This document shows, piece after piece, positions 1 through 7,625 of a stretch of DNA of 16,588 bases; position 1 is the stretch's first letter, and every line of letters begins with the position of its first letter. A model generated the notes under the pieces. The model made no database searches. It worked only from the letters and a program-made list of their open reading frames with translations, and was not told the origin of the DNA. The position numbers and the translations under genes were made by a program. Origin of the DNA: JALXCG01 sp026991065 [NCBI: Gemmatimonadota bacterium] (GTDB lineage Bacteria > GCA-2686955); contig JALXCG010000554.1 of the NCBI GenBank assembly GCA_026991065.1, positions 1-16,588 on the forward strand, read 5' to 3'.

Positions 1-646
1 AGGCATCGGAGCGATGTGTGCTGCTGCTCTACTCTCCATGGCCCACCATTCTCCACAAGGGGTAGAGGCGAACTGGATTTGCGGCCTACTCACAGTGGCG
101 ATTGTGGTGACAGGTGTCTTCTACAACGACCACGGGAAGATGCACGGACTTTTGGGGCACGGAATCGTTGCATTTGGCGTAGGTGCGATACCGCTGTGGG
201 GTGCGCTGAAACTTTATGGCAACACGGGCCTCGCGATTCTTCCGCTTGCGCTCGCGATCTTCGTGATGGAAATCGGTCGCGAGATCATGGTCTGCATTGG
301 GGACATGCCGGGTGACCTGGAAGCTGGTTTTCAAACGACCCCGATTCGCCTGGGACGGGACAGAGCGATGCGCCAGGTTCTACTGTACTATGCTGCATAT
401 CTGCTCCTCTTGCCATTGCCGTTCACGGGAGTTGGGCCGTTTCCCCCTCTTTTCGGGCGCGTCTACCTGGTTGGTGCCCTGATTTTCGCCGCAGTGTTGT
501 TTGCGACCTGGGTCGCAACCTGGAAAGCGATTCGCAGAGGCGGAGAAGAGCAGATTTTTGCTGCGTTTGAACGTCACATCCGACTTGGAACACGGATGGG
601 AGTCGTGTTCTTTCAGTTGGTTCTCTTCGTGGAGGCGTTCGTGTGA
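1..646 (+). CDS. UbiA-family prenyltransferase, 3' part (5' end outside window)
   Basis: The reading frame is open from the first bases, and the ATG at 14 falls inside a hydrophobic segment, so the true start lies upstream of the window. The visible 214 residues are a polytopic membrane protein. They carry the second Asp-rich motif of the UbiA superfamily: REIMVCIGDMPGD followed by GFQTTP, with Asp97 and Asp101 counted from the ATG at 14. In this family that motif binds the Mg-diphosphate of an isoprenoid donor. The first motif (NDxxDxxxD) must lie upstream. The next gene starts inside the stop codon (GTGA) and is a CruF-type carotenoid protein, so a carotenoid role such as a lycopene-elongase-type enzyme is plausible. 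A quinone or other lipid prenyltransferase cannot be excluded. The family is clear; the substrate is inferred. Confidence 0.8.
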   Translation, partial: GIGAMCAAALLSMAHHSPQGVEANWICGLLTVAIVVTGVFYNDHGKMHGLLGHGIVAFGVGAIPLWGALKLYGNTGLAILPLALAIFVMEIGREIMVCIGDMPGDLEAGFQTTPIRLGRDRAMRQVLLYYAAYLLLLPLPFTGVGPFPPLFGRVYLVGALIFAAVLFATWVATWKAIRRGGEEQIFAAFERHIRLGTRMGVVFFQLVLFVEAFV

Positions 647-1443
647 CCCGAGAACATGCGCGAAACCGCAACATCGGACTGGGATTCTCCATTCTCTCGG
701 TGATTTTCCTGGGTGCATTTCGGCTGGGCAACTACTTTGGTTTTGATGTACCCATCTTGATTCGTGCGGTTTATCTTCTTTGTGCGATGGCGTTTGGGGC
801 GCGGCATGCGGTACAGACGCGCGGCAAGACGGGAGCACTGCGCTTCACCTTCGCGATCGCCTCTCTTTCCTATGCCGCTGAGGTCATCGGTGTGCGCACT
901 GGGTGGCTCTTCGGACACTACGCCTACGGCACAATTCTTGGTCCGCATCTTCCCGGTGGAGTGCCGGTCGGGATCCCTGTCTTCTGGGTCTTGATCCTCT
1001 ATGCCGCGGATGATTTGGTTGGCATCTGCCTGGGGCCACGCTCCTTACCAATGCTACGGATTCTGATGGTCGGCGCTCTGACAGCTGCTTGGGATCTGCT
1101 CATAGACCCGATTGCAGTAGCTTATGGTGGTTGGACTTGGGTTACAGACGCCGCCCCCGACGCGCTCGTGTTCGGCATTCCAGCCACCAATGCCGTCGGC
1201 TGGTGGTTGGTGGCCAGTGTCGCAATTTGGGTTGCTGGACGGCCGCCGGCTACGGCAGCGCCAGAGTTGCCCGCTTGGTATCGGCATCTGCCAGCTCTGG
1301 CGATGGTCGGGGCGGTGTCGAACAACCTCGCGGCCGCCGTCGAGCTGGGTTTCCCCGCCGCTGGTGTCGCGGGCTTTGCGGCGCTGGCTCCCTACTTCGT
1401 GGTTGCTGCATCCCGCTGCAGTTGGCGGAGTTTCTCGACGTAA
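643..1443 (+). CDS. Carotenoid biosynthesis protein, DUF422/CruF family (copy 1)
   Basis: This is a 266-residue multi-span membrane protein starting at a GTG that overlaps the upstream TGA (GTGA), which implies translational coupling to the prenyltransferase. Family hallmarks are SYAAEVIGVRTGWLFGHYAYG (about 76-96), the Pro-rich VPVGIPVFW (107-115), AWDLLIDPIAV with GGWTW (149-166) and a Thr-Asn-x-x-Gly-Trp motif, TNAVGW (182-187). The conserved Glu80, Asp151 and Asp155 are the expected polar residues of the family. Characterised members include CruF 1',2'-hydratases and bisanhydrobacterioruberin hydratase, which hydrate carotenoid end groups in the membrane. The exact substrate is unknown. 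The C-terminal 17 codons overlap, on the other strand, the end of a paralogous gene. Confidence 0.85.
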   Translation: MTREHARNRNIGLGFSILSVIFLGAFRLGNYFGFDVPILIRAVYLLCAMAFGARHAVQTRGKTGALRFTFAIASLSYAAEVIGVRTGWLFGHYAYGTILGPHLPGGVPVGIPVFWVLILYAADDLVGICLGPRSLPMLRILMVGALTAAWDLLIDPIAVAYGGWTWVTDAAPDALVFGIPATNAVGWWLVASVAIWVAGRPPATAAPELPAWYRHLPALAMVGAVSNNLAAAVELGFPAAGVAGFAALAPYFVVAASRCSWRSFST

Positions 1444-2222
1444 CCTTGGACCCCCATGAGAACGATGGGCAGCGCGGCCGCAGCGCCGAGAAGAGCCTCC
1501 GCGATGAGATCAAGACGCAGGGCGAACACAACCATGAGAGCGGTAATACCGAAGTAGAGTGGAATCGGGGCTCCAAAACGGAACGGATCGGAACGGGCGA
1601 ATGCCTCCGCCCGTTGCTGCTCCTCGCGCCGTCTTCCCCCCAGCGTGTAGAGTGCAAAAATCACCAGTGAAACTGCGTACCAGCCGGCGAAATTGGTGAG
1701 CGGAATGTGACCGAAATAGGCTCCTCCCCCGTCCCACGTCCAGGCACCCAGAGAGACGCAGATTGGGTCAAACAGAAAGTCCCAGGCGGTGAGGGTGAGT
1801 GCTGCATAGATCACGCGGAACCACGAAGAGGACCCCGACGGCAAGGACAGACACGCCAATGCATCCGCAAGGTAGGCCAAGACGTACCAAGCGAGCGGAA
1901 TCAGGATCGGCACTTCGCCGCCGATTCGCAGGCCCAGAAGTGTGCCGTAGTCGTAGGAACCAAAGATCCAGCCGCGCGAAGCTCCCAGCCACTCCGCCCC
2001 CAACGAGAGCGTGATCGTAAGAAAGAAAAGCTGCAGCGCACGTCGAAAACCACTTCTTGCACAAGCGTGAAGCCAAGTCAGCCCAAGCACCATCGCTCCC
2101 TGGGACAGAACAACGGGGCCGGCAAGGCTAACGGTACCGCCCAGGAGCGCGCGGCGAATGACCACGGTGATCAGGAACGTGAGCAAAAGAGCATCGTAGG
2201 CGCGGCGAGTATTGGGTGTCAT
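1392..2222 (-). CDS. Carotenoid biosynthesis protein, DUF422/CruF family (copy 2)
   Basis: This 276-residue polytopic membrane protein has the same motif order as the convergent neighbour: LGAEWLGASRGWIFGSYDYG (75-93), VPILIPLAW (104-112), AWDFLFDPICV (146-156) with GAWTW (159-163), and TNFAGW (176-181). It is therefore a second DUF422 member, clearly diverged, with a longer charged loop after the Trp motif (GGRRREEQQRAE) and a basic C-terminus. Its ATG overlaps the stop of the upstream VTT-domain gene (ATGA). Its 3' end runs 52 bp into the 3' end of copy 1 on the opposite strand. By family it would hydrate or otherwise modify a carotenoid or related polyprenoid; which one is not visible. The two copies may act on different ends or substrates, which is inference. 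Confidence 0.83.
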   Translation of the reverse strand: MTPNTRRAYDALLLTFLITVVIRRALLGGTVSLAGPVVLSQGAMVLGLTWLHACARSGFRRALQLFFLTITLSLGAEWLGASRGWIFGSYDYGTLLGLRIGGEVPILIPLAWYVLAYLADALACLSLPSGSSSWFRVIYAALTLTAWDFLFDPICVSLGAWTWDGGGAYFGHIPLTNFAGWYAVSLVIFALYTLGGRRREEQQRAEAFARSDPFRFGAPIPLYFGITALMVVFALRLDLIAEALLGAAAALPIVLMGVQGYVEKLRQLQRDAATTK

Positions 2223-2896
2223 GCGCCTCTTCCCCGCGCAGCGAGACGCCGACGACCCACTTCAACGAACGCGCCACAAAGCAGCACTGCGATCACAAGC
2301 GTCCATCCATGCTGTCGGAGAGCCTCCCACACCTCCTCGTGATAACGGCTGGCGGCGAATCCGAGAACCGCGAACCGAACTGTGCGCATGATTGATGAAG
2401 CGCCAATAAAACGCGTGAAATCCAAATTGAAAAAGCCGGCCGTGAGCGAGATGTGCTTGAATGGAATGAATGGGAGCAGCGCACCGATACCAACCGTGGT
2501 CACATCGTGGCGGCGATAAAGATCCTCGATCCATCTCCGACCAGTGGCGGGCAGCACCCTACGAATCAATGGACGACCAATACCACGTCCCAGCCAATAA
2601 CCGAAAGCTGCCCCGAGAATAGAGGCTCCGATCACTATAGTCGTTGCCGCCAGCCACTGATCGGGTCGTCCGGCAATGAACAAAATGAGTAGAAAGTCGG
2701 TGGCCGCCGCTACCAGACCGGATTCCAGCAAAGAGGCCAGGGCCAACGCGCTCAATGCCACCGGACCCGGGGCTGCCGCAAGTCTCTCTAGCCATTCGAC
2801 CAAGTGGGCCCTCGTTTCTCTATCGCCGGGCGTTTTGCCACCTGGCCTGAGTTTCTTATCGGATTCCGTCGGAGATGGCGGGATCGGTTGTGCCAT
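2219..2896 (-). CDS. VTT/DedA-type (SNARE-associated) membrane protein
   Basis: This 225-residue inner-membrane protein has a charged N-terminal tail (1-35), then the VTT-domain signatures: the glycine-rich GAAFGYWLGRGIGRPL (95-110) and the re-entrant-loop motif PFIPFKHISLTAGFF (142-156), followed by two further hydrophobic segments. DedA/VTT proteins are implicated in lipid or polyprenyl-phosphate flipping and membrane homeostasis; no specific activity can be assigned here. The ATG at 2896 is the first in frame after a TGA. A CAGGG lies almost against it, so the Shine-Dalgarno is poor. The stop overlaps the start of the downstream DUF422 gene (ATGA), making a two-gene unit. A link to carotenoid or isoprenoid carrier traffic is possible but only inferred from this coupling. 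Confidence 0.78.
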   Translation of the reverse strand: MAQPIPPSPTESDKKLRPGGKTPGDRETRAHLVEWLERLAAAPGPVALSALALASLLESGLVAAATDFLLILFIAGRPDQWLAATTIVIGASILGAAFGYWLGRGIGRPLIRRVLPATGRRWIEDLYRRHDVTTVGIGALLPFIPFKHISLTAGFFNLDFTRFIGASSIMRTVRFAVLGFAASRYHEEVWEALRQHGWTLVIAVLLCGAFVEVGRRRLAARGRGA

Positions 2897-3496
2897 CCCT
2901 GTTTGATGCAGATGGCCGATGCTTCATTCACGGGGTTTGTCCATCGGGGCGATCGCGGGAAGTGCCGCACCTCCGCCTTCACGCTGCGGAGTCTGGTGTG
3001 AGGCGAGGAGAGGGAACCGGGGAGCGACAGCGCTGGTGGGGCGAAGGCGTTGATTTGAACACCGCCTAAGCTTTCTCGCATACCGGGCCGATAAACAAAA
3101 GGACCGGTCGTTGCCCGCCGCCGGTATCTTCCAACAGGAGTTGATCTTGTTTCTTCAACACAAAAAGAACTCCTCCGCAGTTCCAAACGACCCCCCGCCG
3201 CTTCCATGGCGAGCATTCAAGCGGATGCCTTTCCGACGACGCGATTGTCGTCCCCTGCAAGAGCGGGATTCAATCGCGGAATGCACCCGCTTGATCCGCG
3301 CGATTTGCCTCGAAGAGGATCGCGTGTGGGAAGCTTGAAGCAGTATCCCGGTCTCGCGTAGAACTCGGGGCCGAAAAGGGCTGGCGGCGTGGAGTGGACC
3401 TCAGTGCCCTACCTCTGGCCCTGTGGAGTTCGCGAACCGAACTCGCAACAGGGCACCGCATCCCCCGTCCGAGGCTCTAAAGAGGCCGGAGGTTGC
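2897..3496. other. 600-bp stretch without a recognisable gene
   Basis: This lies between the stop of etfA and the start of the VTT gene, both on the - strand. The open frames here (for example - strand 2788-3216 and 3270-3461) give Arg/Ser/Pro-rich products with no recognisable motif and overlap the start of a real gene. The only strong structure is the hairpin at 3418-3454. There is also a weak 7-bp inverted repeat, AGGAGTT (3136-3142) with AACTCCT (3168-3174). I see no convincing -35/-10 pair for the VTT gene and no tRNA. Confidence 0.6.
3418..3454 (-). terminator. Strong hairpin 43 nt behind etfA, no U-tract
   Basis: GCCCTGT (3418-3424) pairs with ACAGGGC (3448-3454). Inside it GAGTTCG (3426-3432) pairs with CGAACTC (3438-3444), leaving a 5-nt loop and a small asymmetric bulge. 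It sits where the long fab-rnc-etf transcript would end, so a 3'-end stabiliser or Rho-linked terminator is likely. There is no run of T after it on either strand, so it is not a canonical intrinsic terminator. AGGGCAC (3450-3456) could alternatively pair with GTGCCCT (3404-3410). Confidence 0.45.
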
Positions 3497-4471
3497 CTAA
3501 CCGAGTTCTCGGATGGCTGCCGTGAGGGCGGGGACAACCTCGAAAAGGTCGCCCACGACGCCATAGTCTGCCACCTTGAAAATCGGCGCTTCGGGATCCT
3601 TGTTGATGGCGACAATGCACTTGGAGGAACTCATGCCCGCCAGGTGCTGAATCGCACCCGAGATACCCGCGGCGATGTAGAGAGCGGGTGAGACGACTTT
3701 GCCCGTCTGCCCCACTTGCATCTCGTGTCCGGCCCAGCCGGCGTCCACGACGGCACGAGAAGCGCCGACGGCCGCGCCCAAGAGACCCGCCAATTCTTCA
3801 ATGATGCCCCAGTTTTCTGGTCCTTTGATGCCGCGTCCGCCGGATACGATGATGTCTGCCTCGGCCACATCGATCCGTCCACCTTCGGCTCGCACGATTT
3901 CGAGGGTGCGCGCCTTGAGGTCATTCTCATCTAGATTCATGGCCGCAGATTCCACCGCGCAGGTCCGGGCGGGATCGGCCTCAAGCGGGGGAATGCTGTT
4001 GGGGCGCAGTGTCACCATCCGTACAGTTCCCGGCTTCACGCGAACGGTAGCGATCGCCTTCCCCGCCATGATCGGCCGCTCACAAACCAGCTCTTCTCCA
4101 TCAAGGCGAAGCGCTGTCACATCAGACGCCATCCCGGCATCCAGACGAGCGGCGATCCGAGCCGAAACGTCCTTGCCTTGCGCTGTGGCGGCGCAAACAT
4201 AGATCCCACCACCGGCGCTGGTCATGAGGTCGGCAACTACCTTGGCGGTTGCGATTGGCGCATAGAACTGTAGCCGGTCATCTTCGGCGACGAGGACGCG
4301 ATCCGCACCCCGCTGCCCCAACTCGGCACCGAGATCCTGTACACCGGACCCCACAATGATCGCGACCACTTCGCCTTCCGGTGCGAGGCTGCGAGCGGCA
4401 GCAATTGCTTCGAAGCTGGCCTTCTTGACGGTACCTTCGCGATGCTCTACATAGACAAAAATCGAACCCAT
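3497..4471 (-). CDS. etfA: Electron transfer flavoprotein alpha subunit
   Basis: EtfA is the FAD-carrying subunit of the soluble EtfAB heterodimer, which collects electrons from acyl-CoA and other dehydrogenases and passes them to a membrane quinone reductase. The start was moved 24 codons inside the longest frame, to the ATG of MGSIFVYVEH. An AGGAG lies 5 nt before it, and the extra residues do not resemble the family. The resulting 324 residues are normal length. The N-terminal nucleotide-binding-like domain covers about 1-190. The C-terminal FAD domain shows SGGRGIKG (210-217), SRAVVDAGW (238-246), VGQTGKVVSPALYIAAGISG (253-272) and AINKDPEAPIF (288-298), the classic FAD-contacting signatures. 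It follows etfB after a 115-nt gap. No ETF-quinone oxidoreductase or acyl-CoA dehydrogenase gene is visible nearby. Confidence 0.95.
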   Translation of the reverse strand: MGSIFVYVEHREGTVKKASFEAIAAARSLAPEGEVVAIIVGSGVQDLGAELGQRGADRVLVAEDDRLQFYAPIATAKVVADLMTSAGGGIYVCAATAQGKDVSARIAARLDAGMASDVTALRLDGEELVCERPIMAGKAIATVRVKPGTVRMVTLRPNSIPPLEADPARTCAVESAAMNLDENDLKARTLEIVRAEGGRIDVAEADIIVSGGRGIKGPENWGIIEELAGLLGAAVGASRAVVDAGWAGHEMQVGQTGKVVSPALYIAAGISGAIQHLAGMSSSKCIVAINKDPEAPIFKVADYGVVGDLFEVVPALTAAIRELG

Positions 4472-4476
4472 GGTTG

Positions 4477-4481
4477 CTCCT
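4477..4481 (-). promoter_or_regulatory. Ribosome binding site of etfA (decides the start)
   Basis: AGGAG on the - strand, 5 nt before the ATG at 4471. It supports that start over the ATG at 4543, which has no such site and would add 24 residues unlike the family. Confidence 0.75.
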
Positions 4482-4586
4482 GGGGGCAGAACCGGCACTG
4501 CGCCGATCTTGCCGCTAGACTCAAATTTGGTAGTGGATCGCACTCTGAAATGCGAAATCCACGATTGCGTTCAGGCACAGAAGTGC

Positions 4587-5375
4587 TTAGATAACCTTGG
4601 CCTCTTCGCGAAGGAGTTGAGCGAGATTGCGGGCTTTTTCGGCGGCATCGGCACCGTCGATCAAGCGTCCGGCGGAACGCTGAGGCGGCATTTGGTAGCT
4701 GATTACCTCGGTACCCGCGCCCGCAGCACCGACCATCTCTCTCTCCAGGCCGATGTCGTCGGGAGTGAGGTGAGTCAGCTTCTTACGCTTGGCCTTCATG
4801 ATCCCTGGGAGTGAGGCGAAGCGTGGCTCACCCAGGCCTTTCTGGCACGTAGCCAATGCGGGAAGAGACAGCTCGATCTTCTCGTGCCCCCCCTCGATCT
4901 CGGAACTGCAGATGGCCCCGCTGCCGTCATCAGCAACCTGCAATTCGGTGATTGCGCCTGCGTGCGGGATGCCCAGAATCTCGGCAACGCGGACACCGAC
5001 CTGGCCCTGGTCACTGTCGATCGCCTGCTTGCCGGCCAGGATCAGATCGAAACCAATGTGTTTACAGGCAGCGGCTAGGGCTCTGGCATCGGAGCGAGCA
5101 TCTCCCCCCTGGAATGCCTCATCCGCAAGCAGATAGGCCTCGTCCGCGCCCATTGCCAACCCCTTGCGAATCTCGGGTTCACATCGATCCGGACCGAGGG
5201 TCAGAAGAATGACCGAGGCATCTCGCGCGTCCTTGAGTTGCAGTGCCGCCTCGATGGCGTATTCGTCGTAAATGTTTAGTTCGTAGCTGAAGTCGGATTC
5301 GTTCAACGCCCCGTCAACAACATTGACGCGGGTGTCTGACTTCGGCACGCTTTTGACTAGGACTAGGATCTTCAT
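4587..5375 (-). CDS. etfB: Electron transfer flavoprotein beta subunit
   Basis: This 262-residue protein is the AMP-binding partner of EtfA. It starts MKILVLVKSVPKSDTRV and contains NIYDEYAIEAALQLKD (34-49), LTLGPDRCEPEIRKGLAMGA (59-77), LAGKQAIDSDQGQVGVRVAE (113-132) and the EtfB signature region GEPRFASLPGIMKAKRKKL (182-200), which ends in the basic recognition loop for partner dehydrogenases. GAGAGGAA precedes the ATG. The ATG overlaps the TGA of the upstream rnc gene (ATGA), so etfB translation is probably coupled to ribonuclease III. That is an unusual neighbour, because etfBA is more often beside acyl-CoA dehydrogenase, fix or thiolase genes. Typical length, no missing motif. Confidence 0.95.
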   Translation of the reverse strand: MKILVLVKSVPKSDTRVNVVDGALNESDFSYELNIYDEYAIEAALQLKDARDASVILLTLGPDRCEPEIRKGLAMGADEAYLLADEAFQGGDARSDARALAAACKHIGFDLILAGKQAIDSDQGQVGVRVAEILGIPHAGAITELQVADDGSGAICSSEIEGGHEKIELSLPALATCQKGLGEPRFASLPGIMKAKRKKLTHLTPDDIGLEREMVGAAGAGTEVISYQMPPQRSAGRLIDGADAAEKARNLAQLLREEAKVI

Positions 5376-6265
5376 TGTTTCCTCTCTGCGCCATCGGTTG
5401 GACCGGCCGGGCCCATTGTCGATGGTCCGTCAAGGTTCGGTGTTTCTTCGCGCGAGTCCGATGGATTGTCGGGCCGCCCGGAGGAGGCTCTAGCGATCTC
5501 CTCGATTATACGCGATGTCGGGGAGATTTGCCGCATTGCGTCACGGGCAGCTTCCACTTCTGCGGCTCGCTTGCTTTGCGCCTTGCCCCGGCCGAGGCTG
5601 CGGTCGGCGACCAGCACCTCCACGGTAAATGTTCGATGGTGGGGCGGCCCCTCTGTCGAGATGACCCGATAGTCCGGCGGCGACCGCACACCAGCCTCCT
5701 GAACCAACTCCTGGAGGAGGTTCTTTGGGTTGATGTAGTCGCCGCTCTGCTGCAGGGCGTCTGCTCGCATCAGCAGCAGTCTTTCCAAAACCTCAGTTGC
5801 CGCATCGAGACCGCCGTCCAGGAAAACAGCGCCGATCACAGCCTCAAATGCATCGGCCAAAATCGACTCGCGTTCTCTGCCACCTCGCCTTTCCTCCGCG
5901 CGGGAGAGTTTGATGCTCTCACCGAGGCCGATTGCGCGGGCAGCCATGGCCAAGGAATCGCGACGGACCAGTGCGGCTCTCAATTGGGTCAACGCTCCCT
6001 CTCCGAGAGCGGGATAGCGGAGAAAAAGGTAGCGCCCGGTCACCAGCCCCAGCACCGAATCACCCAGGAACTCAAGTCGTTCATTGGAAGCTCCACGTCC
6101 ATCTTTGAAATAGAAGGCGTGTGAGCGATGACGGAGTGAGTGCCCCAACAGCCGAGGCTGCCGGAAATGGTAGCCCAGGCGAGTCTCAAGGTTTGAAGCG
6201 GGGCGCAGGAACCTCGAAAGCGTCCGCCGCCATGAGCGGACACGCTGAGGAAGCCCCCTAGACAT
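5372..6265 (-). CDS. rnc: Ribonuclease III
   Basis: RNase III is the double-strand-specific endoribonuclease that processes rRNA precursors and many mRNAs. The catalytic domain holds the signature NERLEFLGDS (61-70) and the metal-binding ADAFEAVIGA (137-146, with Asp138 and Glu141). The dsRNA-binding domain runs from about 178 (NPKNLLQELVQE) to 246 and ends in GKAQSKRAAEVEAARDAM. The ATG at 6265 gives 297 residues; the longer frame to 6430 lies inside fabF and adds an Arg/Ser/Pro-rich segment unlike the family, so I rejected it. The start overlaps the end of fabF by 8 nt. About 50 residues follow the dsRNA-binding domain, rich in Pro, Ser, Gly and Asp, which is longer than the usual protein end and probably disordered. 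rnc next to fabF-acpP is a familiar bacterial arrangement. Confidence 0.93.
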   Translation of the reverse strand: MSRGLPQRVRSWRRTLSRFLRPASNLETRLGYHFRQPRLLGHSLRHRSHAFYFKDGRGASNERLEFLGDSVLGLVTGRYLFLRYPALGEGALTQLRAALVRRDSLAMAARAIGLGESIKLSRAEERRGGRERESILADAFEAVIGAVFLDGGLDAATEVLERLLLMRADALQQSGDYINPKNLLQELVQEAGVRSPPDYRVISTEGPPHHRTFTVEVLVADRSLGRGKAQSKRAAEVEAARDAMRQISPTSRIIEEIARASSGRPDNPSDSREETPNLDGPSTMGPAGPTDGAERKQ

Positions 6266-7508
6266 CCGCCGAATGGCGCCGGAAAGCGAGGGTGACATTG
6301 TGGCCGCCAAAACCCAGGGAGTTGGAGATCGCGGCCTCAATCTTCGCTTCTCTGGCCTGCCCCGGCACGCAGTCGAGGTCACACTCCGGATCGGGGTTGA
6401 CATAGTTGGTCGTCGGCGGAACGACTCCATGGAAAATCGTTAGCGCGGTCGCTACCGATTCGAGCCCGCCGGCCGCACCGAGCAGGTGCCCGGTCATCGA
6501 CTTGTTGGAACTAACCATCAAGCTGTCGGCGTGGGTGCCAAAGACACGCCGGATTGCCGCAGTCTCTGTCTTGTCATTGAGTGGCGTGGATGTACCGTGG
6601 GCGTTTACGTACTGAACATCGGTCGGGTCAAGTTGAGCATCGGCCAACGCCAAAGAGATGCCATGTGCGGCGGAGAGGCCGTCGGGGTGTGGCATGGTGA
6701 TGTGGAATGCGTCGGCGGTGGCGCCGTATCCAGCCAGTTCCGCATAGATGCGAGCCCCCCGATCGAGAGCGTGTTGGCGCTCTTCAAGAAGCAGGACACC
6801 TGCTCCCTCCCCCAGGACAAAGCCATCACGCTCCGCATCGAAGGGACAACTGGCGTGTTGCGGATCATCATTCCGTTTGGAGAGCGCCCCCATCTTGGCG
6901 AATGCCGCGATCGAGAAGGGTGTGACCGCAGCTTCACTGCCGCCGGCCAACATGAGATCGCACTCGCCACGCTGAATCGCGCGCCGCCCCTCGCCAACGG
7001 CGTGGGCTCCCGATGCGCAGGCTGATACCGGTGAATAGTTGATCCCGCGAGCGCCGAAACGGATCGCCACCTGACCGCTGGCCATGTTGGCAATCATCAT
7101 GGGTATCGCAAGCGGGCCGGCGCCGGCGGGGCCACGACGCTCCATGCGTGCATATTCGACGGCGAAAGTCTCGATTCCGCCGATACCGGAACCGATGATC
7201 ACACCGAATCGAAAAGGGTCTACTTGATCGAGTTGCAGGTCGCTGTCCGCAATCGCTTGGACGGACGCCGCCATGGCATACTGGGCGTAGCGGTCGCTTC
7301 TCCGGGCTTCCCGGCGGTCCATGTAGGCGGTGACATCAAAATCCCGCACCTCTCCAGCGAAGCGCACCGAGTGTTTTGAAGCATCGAATCGTTGAATGGG
7401 AGCAACGCCGCTTGTTCCGGCGCAGAGCGCACTCCAGTAGTCTGGGACGTTGTGCCCGATGGGACTAACAACACCCAGGCCAGTGATTACGACGCGCCTC
7501 TCCTTCAT
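6258..7508 (-). CDS. fabF: 3-oxoacyl-ACP synthase II (beta-ketoacyl-ACP synthase)
   Basis: FabF elongates acyl-ACP by decarboxylative condensation with malonyl-ACP in type II fatty acid synthesis. The thiolase fold has the catalytic triad: Cys164 in SACASGAHAVGEG, His304 in VNAHGTSTPLND, and Lys336/His341 in SSNKSMTGHLLGAAGG. The glycine-rich tail NSLGFGGHNVTLAFR is also typical. Two ATGs lie close together. I chose 7508 (416 residues, MKERRVVITGLGVVSPIG) because AGGAG lies 9 nt before it but only 3 nt before the ATG at 7514. It lies 117 nt behind acpP, the usual acpP-fabF order, and overlaps rnc by 8 nt. Confidence 0.96.
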   Translation of the reverse strand: MKERRVVITGLGVVSPIGHNVPDYWSALCAGTSGVAPIQRFDASKHSVRFAGEVRDFDVTAYMDRREARRSDRYAQYAMAASVQAIADSDLQLDQVDPFRFGVIIGSGIGGIETFAVEYARMERRGPAGAGPLAIPMMIANMASGQVAIRFGARGINYSPVSACASGAHAVGEGRRAIQRGECDLMLAGGSEAAVTPFSIAAFAKMGALSKRNDDPQHASCPFDAERDGFVLGEGAGVLLLEERQHALDRGARIYAELAGYGATADAFHITMPHPDGLSAAHGISLALADAQLDPTDVQYVNAHGTSTPLNDKTETAAIRRVFGTHADSLMVSSNKSMTGHLLGAAGGLESVATALTIFHGVVPPTTNYVNPDPECDLDCVPGQAREAKIEAAISNSLGFGGHNVTLAFRRHSADV

Positions 7509-7517
7509 GGTCATTCA

Positions 7518-7522
7518 CTCCT
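7518..7522 (-). promoter_or_regulatory. Ribosome binding site of fabF
   Basis: AGGAG on the - strand. Spacing is 9 nt to the ATG at 7508 and 3 nt to the ATG at 7514, which favours the inner start. Confidence 0.6.
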
Positions 7523-7625
7523 GCGGGACGATTGGTGTGCGTGCATACCCGCTTATGGCAGGTACGCGATACTTGCTGAATGGCGGATCGATGGCCCCCG
7601 CCGGCAGATACCATTGCTGGACCGA

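Noticed and set aside
3049-3066. Possible tRNA T-arm (GTTCAAATC on the - strand)
   Set aside because: The flanking stem is imperfect, and no acceptor, D or anticodon arm can be laid out around it.
2788-3216. 142-codon - strand frame upstream of the VTT gene
   Set aside because: It overlaps the VTT start by more than 100 bp, is Arg/Ser/Pro-rich, has no motif and no good ribosome binding site.
5372-6430. Longer rnc starting at 6430
   Set aside because: The extra 55 residues lie inside fabF, are Arg/Ser/Pro-rich and do not match RNase III; the ATG at 6265 gives a normal N-terminus.
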